Notes: generated by a model from the sequence alone, not told the origin. DNA of 64,000 nt from Pseudoalteromonas byunsanensis (GCF_001854475.1 NZ_MNAN01000011.1:1-64000); one strand, 5' to 3'. Shown: positions 46,610-57,611, counted from the stretch's first letter. Numbers and translations: made by a program.

Positions 46610-49600
46610 TTAATTAGGCATACGTTGATCTCTTCGAGCAGTCAGAACCTGTTTCAACGATTTAAACAAAGCTCTAAATACCGCTCTAACATCCGTCATA
46701 ATAATGTACAGACAAGGCACCAGTAACAAGGTGATCAAGGTTGCGAAAATAACTGCAAACCCGAGTGATACAGCCATAGGGATCACAAACATTGCCTGTA
46801 AGCTGGTCTCAAACATGATGGGCAAAACACCAGCAAAGGTCGTAATAGATGTTAAAGTGATCGCCCTAAAACGTGCACAACCTGCATTGATCACCGCCTC
46901 TTTAAGCGGCATGCCTTGTTTTCGCGCTTGGTTCACAAAGTCCGTCATTACTAACGAGTCATTGATTACCACGCCGGCTGCAGCAATGATCCCATATGTT
47001 GACATCATGCTCAGGTCTAGCCCGAAGAATAGATGCCCCCAGATAGCGCCCACCAAACTGAATGGGATCACAGACATCACAATCAAAGGTTGTGCATAAC
47101 TTTTCAGCGGGATGGCCAAGAGTATGTACACAATCAACATACCAACAATGAAAAATACCAGTTGCTCATTAGCCTGAGCCTGCTGCTCTTCAACCGAGCC
47201 ACCCAGTTTAGTTTTAACTGAAGGAAATGCCTTTAACAACTCAGGTAAAATGTCATTATCAATACGCTTGGTCACGGCGTTAGGCTCAACGACTTCCTCA
47301 TCAATGTTGCCATAAACATAAACGGTACGATAACCTTCTTCACGGCGGATATAGCTGATCCCCGGCTTTTCAACGAGCTCAACGATATCACCTAGCATCA
47401 CATCTTTACCTTCAGCTGTGGTGATCACGGTATGTTTCAACGATGAGAAAGCTTCACGAGTCAGTTTTGGATAACGTACCATCACGCGCACTTCTTCACC
47501 ATTGCGGATAACACGCTGTGCTTCTCCACCGTAAAAACTTGCCCCGACCTGCGAACCAATGTTTTGCAAATCTAACCCTAGGTCATACGCAACAGGTTTG
47601 AGTATCAGTTGAATTTCCTTGCTGGCAGGGTCGATGGTCGAGCTGATATCGAAAAGCCCTTTTTCATCTTGCAACATACGAATTAGCTGTCTGCCCGCCG
47701 CGTTTAAGGTCTCAATGTCGGAGCCGTAAAGCAGATAACCAAAATCACCATCTCCTCCGATGTTTATAACTTCTTCCTCAATAAGGATCGATTTCACACC
47801 GGCTATTTCAGGCATTTTCTCACGCCAACGACGGGTTAATTCAAAGGTATTAAATGGTCTGAGCGGCTCATCGACTAAAGGTGCTAACACTCGACCTTCG
47901 GTACGACCCTCATTCATCACCATGACATCACGCACCATTTTTTGACCGTATTCTTGCTCTATTTCTTTATCTACAGACAAGATCAACGCTTCTAGTTGGC
48001 GAATTGCGGAAATAGTTTGTTCATCCGATGCATTGTCATTCATGGTTAAATTTATTGCTGGAAAATCATGCGGTATTTTGGGCACAAATAACGTGCGCAC
48101 ATTACCACTGGTGATAAGCGTAATACTCATGATAAACATGCCAACAAAGGCAAACAGTACCGTCCATCGCCACTGTACACAATGGGTTATAAATCGTTTA
48201 TAAGGCCCGTTAACAAAACCAAAAAAGCGCTTATTGAAACGAACTCGCCAACTGTTTTCTGGCATCGGATCAAATTTCGTGTGCGCAATATGGGCTGGCA
48301 GGATTAGTTTTGATTCAATTAAACTAAACGCCAGACACAGTAAAACAACACCCGCGATTGACACAAAGTTAGAACTGTCTGGCCCACTTGAAAACATCAG
48401 TGGCACAAAGACTGCCATCGTGGTTAAAACCCCAAATGTCGCAGGAGTTGCAACACGTTTAGCGCCACGCACTACACTTTCAACACCCGGTCCGTTCTTT
48501 TCAATTTCTGTATAGGCACTCTCGCCTATCACTATGGCATCATCGACCACTATCCCCAGTACCATGATAAACGAAAAGAGTGAGACCACGTTGACCGTAA
48601 TATCAAGCAGCGGCATCGTCATTATGGCACCTAAAAAACAAATAGGTAGGCCAACCATAACCCACAACGCTAACTTAAAACGTAAGAAGATGGAAAGCAT
48701 GATGGCGACCAAAATAGCCCCTTGAAAAAGATTACTCTTCATCATATCAAGGCGACCATTGAGGTAGTAGGTCATGTCAACAAGAGGATCAATTTGCACC
48801 CCTGCCGGCAATTGTTCATTTTTATGCGCTATGTAGTCTTTAACCGTCTCCGCGATTGGGATCATGTTTTGTTCTTTCGTTGCCTTGACCGCAATATACA
48901 CAGCATTGTTACCATTGAGTTTGAAATACCGCTCACCCTCGGTAAAGGCATCCTTGATCACGGCCACATCTTTGAGTAACAACTTGGCGCCATTTTCTCC
49001 TACCTTTACAGGAAGTTGACGGAACTGGTCTCCATTGTAAGACTGGTTTTCAACGCGCACGGAAATAATCCCCGCATCAGTGCGCAACTGACCGGCAGAT
49101 AAATTCGTTGAATAACCACGGATCGCCTGCGTCACATCGCTTATAGTGAGGTTGTATTGACGCAACATATCAGGGTCAATCTCAATGGCAATTTCATCCA
49201 AAGGAACACTCACCTCTACCAGAGACACGTTGCTCAACTGCAACAATTCGTCTTCTATATTTTTGGCTATAGGTTTTAAGTCCGTCAACGGTAAATCCGC
49301 TGAAACAGTCATGCCTATAACATCTTGACGAAATTCCCTCTGGCTGACCGTTAACGGCTCCATCGCAGCTGGAAACGTGGCAATACCGTCAACTCTGAGT
49401 TTTACTTTATCCATCACATCGGCAAGCTCAACATCGGGGTCTATCTCTAATGTTGCACTACCGCCATTACGAAATGCTCGATAAACTCCCTCTTCTATCT
49501 CGGTAACATCTTTGAGCGCTTCTTCTATTTTGATCAGGATACTTTCTTCTATCTCCTGCGGTGATGCTCCTGGGTAATTAGCTTGTATATTAATGTAGTT

Positions 49601-49753
49601 TAATTCTACATTCGGAAACATCTGTCTCTGAATGGAAAAATAAGAGGCAATACCAACGATGATAATGAACCACATCAACAGGTTAGCTGCGACAGAGTTA
49701 TTAGCAAAGTAGGCTATCACGCCTGTTTGTTTTTCGTGCTGTTGTGTACTCAT
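46610..49753 (-). CDS. RND-family efflux permease (AcrB-like)
   Basis: A 1047-residue proton-driven transporter of the inner membrane. The first helix is at about residues 14-36, two large periplasmic loops follow TM1 and TM7, and GIVVDDAIVIGES in TM4 holds the proton-relay aspartates. The N-terminal ANYPGASPQEIEESI and central IPLKSYAQP fit the AcrB/HAE superfamily. It starts 15 bp after its adaptor gene. No TolC-like gene is adjacent, so it probably uses a TolC encoded elsewhere. The substrate cannot be inferred. Confidence 0.93.
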   Translation of the reverse strand: MSTQQHEKQTGVIAYFANNSVAANLLMWFIIIVGIASYFSIQRQMFPNVELNYINIQANYPGASPQEIEESILIKIEEALKDVTEIEEGVYRAFRNGGSATLEIDPDVELADVMDKVKLRVDGIATFPAAMEPLTVSQREFRQDVIGMTVSADLPLTDLKPIAKNIEDELLQLSNVSLVEVSVPLDEIAIEIDPDMLRQYNLTISDVTQAIRGYSTNLSAGQLRTDAGIISVRVENQSYNGDQFRQLPVKVGENGAKLLLKDVAVIKDAFTEGERYFKLNGNNAVYIAVKATKEQNMIPIAETVKDYIAHKNEQLPAGVQIDPLVDMTYYLNGRLDMMKSNLFQGAILVAIMLSIFLRFKLALWVMVGLPICFLGAIMTMPLLDITVNVVSLFSFIMVLGIVVDDAIVIGESAYTEIEKNGPGVESVVRGAKRVATPATFGVLTTMAVFVPLMFSSGPDSSNFVSIAGVVLLCLAFSLIESKLILPAHIAHTKFDPMPENSWRVRFNKRFFGFVNGPYKRFITHCVQWRWTVLFAFVGMFIMSITLITSGNVRTLFVPKIPHDFPAINLTMNDNASDEQTISAIRQLEALILSVDKEIEQEYGQKMVRDVMVMNEGRTEGRVLAPLVDEPLRPFNTFELTRRWREKMPEIAGVKSILIEEEVINIGGDGDFGYLLYGSDIETLNAAGRQLIRMLQDEKGLFDISSTIDPASKEIQLILKPVAYDLGLDLQNIGSQVGASFYGGEAQRVIRNGEEVRVMVRYPKLTREAFSSLKHTVITTAEGKDVMLGDIVELVEKPGISYIRREEGYRTVYVYGNIDEEVVEPNAVTKRIDNDILPELLKAFPSVKTKLGGSVEEQQAQANEQLVFFIVGMLIVYILLAIPLKSYAQPLIVMSVIPFSLVGAIWGHLFFGLDLSMMSTYGIIAAAGVVINDSLVMTDFVNQARKQGMPLKEAVINAGCARFRAITLTSITTFAGVLPIMFETSLQAMFVIPMAVSLGFAVIFATLITLLLVPCLYIIMTDVRAVFRALFKSLKQVLTARRDQRMPN

Positions 49754-49768
49754 TACTGACCCCAGCCT

Positions 49769-50932
49769 TTACAAGGTTTGCTTTGACGCTTTCGCATCAG
49801 ATGAATCAGCACCAGCAACTTTGACTGCCATACCCTTTTGCGGATACTCAGGTACAGTCGTTACAATGCGTTCATTGCCATTTAGGCCAACATTGACATA
49901 GAAGTATTCGCCTTCTTCTCGAATGACTTGAACCTTACGCGGCTCTAACTTGTTTTCATCATTTAATAACCAAACCGTTTGGTTGTTCACTAAATCCTGC
50001 GGCAGCTTGTATATACGACTTAGCGTTTTGCCCGCAAATTCCACTTGTACAAACGCACCAAATTTCAGTGCGGGTTGCTTTGACTCCAGCCCATAAGGGT
50101 CATCAATTCTAACAACCAAATTCACCATTCTAGTTTGCGTATCCACTACGCCTAAATCTCTATCAATTACAGCTTGGCGAGTAAAACCGTTCAATCCACT
50201 TTGCGTCACAGTGGCTGGTATACCTTCAATACGTTCAGGTAAGAAAGCACTGTCGAACCCTGCAATGGGGATCACAACCTCTGCAGCCTCAATATTGTTA
50301 ACTTGAGCAACAGGTGTGCCTACGCTCACAAACTGACCTAAACCAATACTACGGGAAACGACCAGTGCATCGTAGGGGGCTACAACTTCACAGTTATCTA
50401 AATCTCGCTGCGCACGTTTTAGTCCCGCTTCCGCAGATTTAACCGCCGCTTTGGCACTCATTAACTGAGGTTTACGTAAAAATAAGTCAGTATGCTTTTT
50501 ACTCGGAAAACGTCTCGCTTCATCGGCGGCGACCTCAGCCAACGCTTGCTCCTCAATTAATGCTGCTTGAGCACGAGATAGCTCAGCCTCAGCTTGCAGC
50601 AATGCGGCTTCATAATTATCTTTTTCTACACGCATTAATACATCGCCACGCGCAATGACACCACCTGGAATAAAGTTCGGATGCCAATACGTTACTTCAC
50701 CAGACACCTGAACGGATAGGTTGGTTTGCTCATACGGCTTTACTTCACCATAACTATTAATGATGACTTGATGATCCAACGCTGATATCGACTCCACTTC
50801 GACCACGGGTCTGCTGTCAACGGGTTCCTTTTCTTTTGGATCTGCTGCCACTGCATTAATACCCCACGCTCCTAGACCGCCGAGAGTTAACACTGCAAAA
50901 GGTAGAATCCACCTCATTATGTTCGTTTTCAT
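49769..50932 (-). CDS. RND efflux periplasmic adaptor
   Basis: A 387-residue membrane fusion protein of the AcrA/HlyD type. An N-terminal hydrophobic anchor or signal (residues 8-28) is followed by the lipoyl-like halves (GEVKPYEQTNLSVQVSGEV and CEVVAPYDALVVSRSIGLGQ), a helical hairpin rich in Ala and Glu (about 100-165), and a beta-barrel domain. It is first in the two-gene operon with the permease. Confidence 0.92.
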   Translation of the reverse strand: MKTNIMRWILPFAVLTLGGLGAWGINAVAADPKEKEPVDSRPVVEVESISALDHQVIINSYGEVKPYEQTNLSVQVSGEVTYWHPNFIPGGVIARGDVLMRVEKDNYEAALLQAEAELSRAQAALIEEQALAEVAADEARRFPSKKHTDLFLRKPQLMSAKAAVKSAEAGLKRAQRDLDNCEVVAPYDALVVSRSIGLGQFVSVGTPVAQVNNIEAAEVVIPIAGFDSAFLPERIEGIPATVTQSGLNGFTRQAVIDRDLGVVDTQTRMVNLVVRIDDPYGLESKQPALKFGAFVQVEFAGKTLSRIYKLPQDLVNNQTVWLLNDENKLEPRKVQVIREEGEYFYVNVGLNGNERIVTTVPEYPQKGMAVKVAGADSSDAKASKQTL

Positions 50933-51200
50933 GACTGCACCTTGTGTAATTTTCCTACATCTATCATAACAAGTTTATGGCTGAGAAAAACGTGACATTT
51001 GTAAGTTTCTATTACATATTTTAGGGCCAGCTCTCAAAGAGATGGATGATGTGAAGATGGGCGTGAGTTAGGCGACAAAGTCACCGCTTATACAACCTAA
51101 ACATATATCTGTTTCAAACATAACTAAAATGCTGTGATAACGATTGTAAACTGCCTATAGAAAGATTACATTTTCGTCTGATGAATAAGGAAGTATCACC

Positions 51201-52385
51201 ATGAAAAAGTTCTTTGCACTGCTATTAATACTGCTCCTCACAGGCTGCAAACAGACGCAGAAAGTTGAAATAAAAGAATCACTTAAAAAACCATCAACCC
51301 TTTTAAATCATACCCTTTTTACCCGCTTGGATATCGAAAATGAAGCGAGTATCTTTGCACTACCAGAAGCAGAACAACAAAAGTTTATAAACTACGCCGA
51401 AGAACAAAAACTCAAAAATATCCGAGCCGATACCATTATCGCCAACTATCTGGATAGCAGCCTTGATAGGTTTAGTTACGATGGTGCCACACTCAATGCC
51501 AGCCATACACTAGCAAAGAATGAAGGTAACTGTATTAGCCTCGCAATTTTGACTCAAGCATATGCTAATATACTCGGCGTAGAAACGAGCTTTAGAGAAG
51601 TTGCCAGCATGCCCATTTATAAAAAACAGGGCCAGACCATTTTGGTATCTAATCATTTTAAAACAAAGCTATATGCCCCTCCTGAGCAAGATGATAAGAA
51701 TTGGCTGTATGCTATTCGCCCGGGTACTGTAATTGACTACTTTCCAGCACGAGACTTGGTGTTTGTCGGCAGCGCTACGTACGCTGATTTAGTGGCAAAA
51801 TACTACGCAAACCTCGCCACTGAAGCATTACTGGCAGAACAATTTGATACTAGCTATTCCCTCGTTTCTCAAGCCCTTGAATATGCCCCCTATGATCCCG
51901 AAATGATTAACTTAGCTGCTATTTTACACCGTCGAGTTGGTGATACTGATACCGCCAAAAAACTGTTTGAATTTGCCGTGAATAATCAGCTAGTAAGCAG
52001 CAACTTACTTTATAGCTACAGCTATCTTGCGCAACAGCTCTCAGACACACAACTGCAAGAAGAACTAGAAAAAAAATTGTTGGACAACGCAAAAACGCCG
52101 TTTGATTTTTTACAACTTGCCGAACAAGAAATTGCCAAAGAGCGCTATTTTCGAGCTGAATCCCTTCTAAAAGACTTAATTGCCACAACGCCCTACATTC
52201 CCGAACCCTACTTTGCACTGGCGAAGATTTACTATCTACAAGATAAAAAAGAAAAGTCTGCGATGTATTTACAGTACGCCATCGAAAAATCGGAAGATCG
52301 GGAAAAACAAGGGGTCTATCAGGCCAAGTTGAATACGCTCAAATATGTTGGCAGTAGTTATAACCAAAACAAAGAACAAAATTAA
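51201..52385 (+). CDS. Lipoprotein with transglutaminase-like and TPR domains
   Basis: A 394-residue envelope protein. MKKFFALLLILLLTGC is a lipoprotein signal with the lipidated Cys at residue 16. Residues about 85-200 contain NEGNCISLAILTQAYANILG, the Cys-containing core of transglutaminase-like domains, with a possible later His in LVSNHFKT. The C-terminal half (about 215-380) is tetratricopeptide-like. Function unknown; the pairing of transglutaminase-like and TPR domains occurs in envelope assembly and natural-product contexts. It stands alone, followed by the secreted protease gene on the same strand. Confidence 0.8.
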   Translation: MKKFFALLLILLLTGCKQTQKVEIKESLKKPSTLLNHTLFTRLDIENEASIFALPEAEQQKFINYAEEQKLKNIRADTIIANYLDSSLDRFSYDGATLNASHTLAKNEGNCISLAILTQAYANILGVETSFREVASMPIYKKQGQTILVSNHFKTKLYAPPEQDDKNWLYAIRPGTVIDYFPARDLVFVGSATYADLVAKYYANLATEALLAEQFDTSYSLVSQALEYAPYDPEMINLAAILHRRVGDTDTAKKLFEFAVNNQLVSSNLLYSYSYLAQQLSDTQLQEELEKKLLDNAKTPFDFLQLAEQEIAKERYFRAESLLKDLIATTPYIPEPYFALAKIYYLQDKKEKSAMYLQYAIEKSEDREKQGVYQAKLNTLKYVGSSYNQNKEQN

Positions 52386-52491
52386 ACTCAATGTTAATTT
52401 ATTATTAACAACTTATTTACCTATGCGTTTTTTCGTTCTACCTTAGATGTGTCTAACTTTTAGACAAAACAAAAACATGTAAGGATCAACA

Positions 52492-54264
52492 ATGAAAAAA
52501 CGCTATTTTCTCCCCGCTCTAAGTATTGTTTCAATGACCGCTTTCGCACAAGCGCCATTAACTGAAGAGCAAATGTTAAACTTCACAAGCAAAACAACCG
52601 AAACCATCATCGGTAAAACCGAAACACTGAACCTAGCGCTCAGTGGTAAAGCCAACACAATCTCACAAACTATTTCACACCCAGATGCCAGTTATATAAA
52701 ACTACACTTTAAAAACATTAACTTAAATGGTGGTGGTAAGCTGGTTGTCAGAGCGACAGACAATAGTGAGCGTTATGAATACACCGCTTCGGATATGCGT
52801 AAAGCAACTCTAGAAAAAGGTGATAACGGTGCCAGTGACTTTGCAGCAATGTCTGTATCCAGCGATACAGTTGTCGTCGAATACACACCGGGTCAGGCAA
52901 ATAATGCTAACTTAGGCACACCTCTCATCGACTATTACCACTTTGGTACCGAGGATCAGCTCAGCGCTGCTGATGTTGATACACTATCAACCTGTGGGGT
53001 TAATGAGCGTAGAGACGTTCAGTGTTGGGCACAATCTCACCCTACTGAGTTTGAGCGCAGTCGTCCGGTGGCACGCTTAGTTATTGGTGGTCGTAGCTTA
53101 TGTACTGGTTGGCGTGTTGGTGCCGATAACCACATGTTTACTAACAACCATTGTGTGGAAACAGCGTCAGAACTTACATCAACGGAAGTATGGTTTAATT
53201 ACCAACACACAAGCTGTAACGGCAGCACCAAAGAGACAGTGGTCAAGGTCACGGGTAGAGATTTCCTAAAAACTGATTACACACTAGATTACACCTTATT
53301 CACTGTGAACGACTTTGAATTAACAGAACCATTCGGCTATTTCGGCTTGGATGTGCGCGATGCAACGCAAGGCGAACGTATCTATATTCCACAGCATGGT
53401 TCTGGTAACCCAAAAGAGCTGTCTATTGAATCAGATCAAGACAGTAACGGCCTATGTCAGGTGAATGAAGCCAATGCGAATGGACGTGGTACAGGTACAG
53501 ATCTTGGTTATTACTGTGATACTATTGGCGGTTCTTCTGGTTCTCCTGTACTTGCAGCGGCAACCAACAATGTTATCGCACTACACCATTTGGGTGGCTG
53601 TACTAACAAAGGTGCTAAAATCAGCAAGATCTGGCCGCAAGTTGCTAGTCAGTTTAACAATCAAATCCCGGTTGGTGATCAACCTGGTAGTGACCCTGTA
53701 CCGGCAGCTCGCTTTACCTACAGCTGTGACAAGTTAGCTTGCCAATTTGACGGCTCAGACTCTAACGTGCCTGGTGGCTCAATCAACCAGTATGAATGGC
53801 AATTTGGCGACAATAGCAACAATGGTTTTGGTAGCAATGTCGCACATACTTACGCCAATGGTGGCGATTACTCGGTAACACTGACAGTCACAGACGATCA
53901 AGGCCAAACTGCTTCTCTTAGTAAGACAGTTTCTGTCTCTGATGCAACCGACCCTGCGCAGCTACAACGAGGCGTAGCAAGAACGGATCTGTCGGGTGTA
54001 AAATACTCAGAGCAGTTCTTCTATTTTGATGTGCCGATGGGTGCAACCAATATTACCTTCAAAATGGCCGGTGGCACGGGTGATGCGGACTTATATGTAC
54101 GTAAAGATGAAAAGCCTACAACCTCTACATACGACTGCCGTCCTTACCGTTGGGGTAATGGTGAAACCTGTACACAAAACGATGGCGCTGGTAGATATCA
54201 TGTCATGATCAGAGCATTTTCTGCATTTAATGGCGTACAGCTAACAGCAGACTATACTAACTAA
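52492..54264 (+). CDS. Secreted trypsin-like serine protease with PKD and PPC domains
   Basis: A 590-residue exported protease. Signal peptide cleavage is likely after AFAQA. A propeptide-like region runs to about residue 165. The catalytic domain has His220 in TNNHCVE, the Asp in TDYTLDYTLF and Ser349 in GGSSGSP, with paired cysteines. A PKD domain (about 402-485, with YEWQFGDN and VAHTYANGGDYSVTLTV) and a C-terminal PPC domain (about 495-590, with GTGDADLYVRKD) follow. This layout is typical of secreted proteases of Pseudoalteromonas and Vibrio; PKD and PPC domains help bind or swell insoluble protein and are often removed. Confidence 0.93.
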   Translation: MKKRYFLPALSIVSMTAFAQAPLTEEQMLNFTSKTTETIIGKTETLNLALSGKANTISQTISHPDASYIKLHFKNINLNGGGKLVVRATDNSERYEYTASDMRKATLEKGDNGASDFAAMSVSSDTVVVEYTPGQANNANLGTPLIDYYHFGTEDQLSAADVDTLSTCGVNERRDVQCWAQSHPTEFERSRPVARLVIGGRSLCTGWRVGADNHMFTNNHCVETASELTSTEVWFNYQHTSCNGSTKETVVKVTGRDFLKTDYTLDYTLFTVNDFELTEPFGYFGLDVRDATQGERIYIPQHGSGNPKELSIESDQDSNGLCQVNEANANGRGTGTDLGYYCDTIGGSSGSPVLAAATNNVIALHHLGGCTNKGAKISKIWPQVASQFNNQIPVGDQPGSDPVPAARFTYSCDKLACQFDGSDSNVPGGSINQYEWQFGDNSNNGFGSNVAHTYANGGDYSVTLTVTDDQGQTASLSKTVSVSDATDPAQLQRGVARTDLSGVKYSEQFFYFDVPMGATNITFKMAGGTGDADLYVRKDEKPTTSTYDCRPYRWGNGETCTQNDGAGRYHVMIRAFSAFNGVQLTADYTN

Positions 54265-54365
54265 GGCATATCGGGAGAATATGGGTAGAGCAGAGTATTT
54301 ATTGCTCTATGCAGACAGGTGTACATCCTGACATGCTCTTCATTCTCCATATCTGTTTTATACTC

Positions 54366-54393
54366 AAGGCGACGCTCTATGTCGCCTTTCTTT
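54366..54393 (+). terminator. Intrinsic terminator after the secreted protease
   Basis: Stem AAGGCGAC/GTCGCCTT with a 7-nt loop and a T-rich tail, about 100 bp after the stop. An outer pair GGAGAAT/ATTCTCC lies between stop codon and terminator. Confidence 0.7.
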
Positions 54394-54414
54394 ATTTATG
54401 TTCAAGATATTAGG

Positions 54415-57312
54415 TTATAAGTCGTACCACAGGCCAAACCAGGCTCTATTTTCATTTTCAAAACTGTCTCCTTCAACACGACTCATTCCGACATCGACTT
54501 TGAAGTCACTCAACCCCGCAGGGGAAAATTTACCCAACCAAGTTTGCCCGTTAAACCCAACAGACCATTTAATACCGTAACTTTGTGCAAATAACTGCCC
54601 ATCTAGTTGGTGTTGTTGAAAGTACAGCCACGGATAGCTTTCTTTTAGCGTTATTGCCCCACTAAAACCTTCATACTTGTTCCCTTGAGCAGTGTAAAAT
54701 GGCAGTTCAGGCGCCATTATGATATTGGCCAAACGCGTTTCACTCATTAGCGACGAACTGAATCCACCGAGCTGCAGAGCCTGATTTTCTCGCTTAGCAT
54801 ACTGATATGATAGCGCCATTGGGATATAAAAAGCTTTACCAAACAGGCTAGCTGAAAGGCTTTGTCCTTGCCAATTGCGCTCTGCGGTTTGCCCTTCTAA
54901 CCAGTAGCCCGATAGCTTTTGGCCTATGGCAAAGGATTGTTGATCATACAACCATGACTGCTTTATGCCTACCCGCAGCCAACGCTGAGATACCGACTGT
55001 TGTCGCTGTGCTTGTTTGCCGAACAAACCCGCAAACTGAGTCTGTAAATTGAGCTGTCCCCATTGATAGTGCTGACTCAACTGTGCAAACATACCATGCT
55101 GTTCTTCACCGACCTTGTCAGAAGAAGTACTTGTCTCATTAGTCACTTCGAAATCAAAGCCATGTATATCTAGTTGAAACTGATCATATTGATAACGTAA
55201 CTTTGCAAAATTTCCTTGAAGTTGACCTCGTGATACATCTTGCGTATGCCCGATATGCCAACTCAACTGCTCCAAAAAATCCGACCCTTTTAAGCCAACA
55301 TTAATTAACGCTGTACTTGCCGATGCATATTGCGCCCCCAAAGTCAGTGACGCATCCTGATGCCAAATGTCGTATCGCTGCGAAAGCATATCATCTTGAT
55401 GCACCCTTGCCGGTGGCAATACAGTGGCATAGCTATTTGGCGCTTTTTCACCATTCACCCCATTAACACTGCCTGATTGTGCTCTAGGTTCAAGTTCATT
55501 CACTAACTCTCCTTGCAAAGCTGATAACTGGTACATGTCCACCCCCTCGAATCCACTCGACAAATAGAGCAACTGTCCATACTTATGGGCGATAGGGAAT
55601 TGAAATAGTGCTTGCCCTTGTGTCAGTTGATACAACGCGCCTGTACTGAGCTCGTATCGATAAATATCCAGAGCACCATTTTTACCTGCCACAAAATACA
55701 ATGCATCTCCGTCAGGTGACCAACTAGGTTGTGTTAAGTACTGATACCCTTTGGGTAAGGGAACAGGGTAAGTATTTCGAGCATTCACATCTTGTATATA
55801 CAACTGCCAATCTGCATTTATGGTATGTTTCAAAAATGCGAGCTTCTGCTGCGCAGCACTATATGAAGGGAAGTCATATAAAGTGCTTATCTGTTTATCA
55901 AATAAGGCTGTTACCTGTTGGCTTGGCAAATGAATTTTTACCAGCTCTGAATAGCCATACGCCACCTGCTCGGCATAAATGGTTTGACCGTCCTCTACCA
56001 AGGTAAAACGACGGATTGCTTGATTTTGGGTGAGTTGCTCAACTTTATTCGAGATAACAGACCAGCGAAACAACTCTCCCCTTCGCTGCTTAGGATTTGC
56101 CTGATCCGCAGTAGAGGCAATGAAGTACAACGTATTATTATCTAACCACTGAGGATACCGAATACCAGAAAAGTTTATAGGTTCAAGTGAGTAAAGTGTC
56201 TTTTTAGCGAACACTTTAGGACGAACTTCAGCCACATCTTGCGGATCTTCGTTAAGCAGAGTGCGCTGTTTGTCCATGAACTTTCGCTCTGCATCGGGGT
56301 CATCTTGAGTCTGATACACATTGAGTTTTACTCGGCCCTCCTTATCGTGCTCTACGATAGCCAACCGACTACCATCAGCGGACAACACAGGACTGCTAGC
56401 ACCATATGCATACTCTTGCCATAAGGTACTTGCCATAACAGGTTCTTGCTGTTCTTTTTCCATTGCCTGATAGGTATATTCAGCAATAAAGCGCCGGTAT
56501 AATGTTGCTGGATGTTCTGCAAATACTCCCTTAAAAGCGCGAGTAAAGTCTCGAGAGGTTACTGCTCGCATACGGGTCCATACCGAATCGAGTGTTTGTT
56601 GTGAATAGCGCTGCTCTAACCAAGCGAGAAATCGAGCGCCCAGTAAATAAGCCATTGCTTTGGATTGATACTCATGGTTGCCGTCATTCAACTGCTCATA
56701 GGATAGCAATGCACCTTGTTGTGCCAACTCCCTGAGCAACGCCTCACTGTAATTATCATATAACCTGCCACGTCCCGTCATTTTTGACTCTACCAACGTG
56801 GCATATCCTTCTGCCACCCAACGCGGCATCATTGCTTGGGACACGTCATACAAGTCCCATACATTCCGCAATGCCTGCTTCCATGTATGCCTGCTAGGCT
56901 GAGAAAGGTGCACTAAATGTATGTATTCATGCAATATAAGTAATTGTTGCCAACTATTATGATTAGCAATGGCGGTATCTGATTGCGGCGGTGTCGTAAA
57001 CAAAGCCATGAGTGGATTATCAGTACTGGGAAGCGCAAATCCATTCGCAGCATGGATAGGATCAAAAATCACCACATCCGCTTTTTTACTCAACCCTCTG
57101 CTCTGTTGCTGCCACACTTTATCACGCACAATCTCTAACTCTTTAGCCGCGCTGATGGCCCAGAGCTGATGACCTTGAGTATAGTGAATGTTGAAGTGCT
57201 CGGTCTGTATCGTGTACCAAGCAGGAGCCGCCGAAGCTAAAGTCATCCAGACTGACGCTATAACCAAGCCAACAAATCTGATCAAGTTCACAAATACCCA
57301 CTGTAAACGCAT
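54415..57312 (-). CDS. Exported HEXXH peptidase-like protein with TolB-type propeller
   Basis: I chose the ATG at 57312 (965 residues), which begins a signal sequence (MRLQWVFVNLIRFVGLVI, cleavage near ASA) and has GAGGTG upstream; a longer frame from 57444 adds 44 residues without one. The N-terminal domain has LILHEYIHLVHLS (HEXXH) and RWVAEGYATLVES with a possible third zinc ligand, as in peptidase MA-type gluzincins. The middle contains TolB-like propeller repeats (YPQWLDNNTLYF, QPSWSPDGDALYF). The last about 270 residues are rich in alternating aromatic strands and look like an outer-membrane beta-barrel. Substrate unknown. Confidence 0.82.
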   Translation of the reverse strand: MRLQWVFVNLIRFVGLVIASVWMTLASAAPAWYTIQTEHFNIHYTQGHQLWAISAAKELEIVRDKVWQQQSRGLSKKADVVIFDPIHAANGFALPSTDNPLMALFTTPPQSDTAIANHNSWQQLLILHEYIHLVHLSQPSRHTWKQALRNVWDLYDVSQAMMPRWVAEGYATLVESKMTGRGRLYDNYSEALLRELAQQGALLSYEQLNDGNHEYQSKAMAYLLGARFLAWLEQRYSQQTLDSVWTRMRAVTSRDFTRAFKGVFAEHPATLYRRFIAEYTYQAMEKEQQEPVMASTLWQEYAYGASSPVLSADGSRLAIVEHDKEGRVKLNVYQTQDDPDAERKFMDKQRTLLNEDPQDVAEVRPKVFAKKTLYSLEPINFSGIRYPQWLDNNTLYFIASTADQANPKQRRGELFRWSVISNKVEQLTQNQAIRRFTLVEDGQTIYAEQVAYGYSELVKIHLPSQQVTALFDKQISTLYDFPSYSAAQQKLAFLKHTINADWQLYIQDVNARNTYPVPLPKGYQYLTQPSWSPDGDALYFVAGKNGALDIYRYELSTGALYQLTQGQALFQFPIAHKYGQLLYLSSGFEGVDMYQLSALQGELVNELEPRAQSGSVNGVNGEKAPNSYATVLPPARVHQDDMLSQRYDIWHQDASLTLGAQYASASTALINVGLKGSDFLEQLSWHIGHTQDVSRGQLQGNFAKLRYQYDQFQLDIHGFDFEVTNETSTSSDKVGEEQHGMFAQLSQHYQWGQLNLQTQFAGLFGKQAQRQQSVSQRWLRVGIKQSWLYDQQSFAIGQKLSGYWLEGQTAERNWQGQSLSASLFGKAFYIPMALSYQYAKRENQALQLGGFSSSLMSETRLANIIMAPELPFYTAQGNKYEGFSGAITLKESYPWLYFQQHQLDGQLFAQSYGIKWSVGFNGQTWLGKFSPAGLSDFKVDVGMSRVEGDSFENENRAWFGLWYDL

Positions 57313-57611
57313 AAATTTTAACACCTCACAAGTTTGCTTATTGTCAGTATGCCAAATAATCAGCGTGAGCTTCTGTGAAAAATAAATAAAAATTGTAAGT
57401 AATGACGACAGTTCTCGTATCACCCCATACCACTTGGTATGCATAACACCAGAAACACAGCATTTTACTTGTATATACAGCTAGAAATAGCGGCGCGACT
57501 GCTTCTAAAGTATGAAGATATATTGAAATACAAAGATAAGGTATTTACTTGGCAAGCAGCTATGTCACACGCTTAACGAGATTACGCCAAGCATGCGACG
57601 TGTATTAAAGA

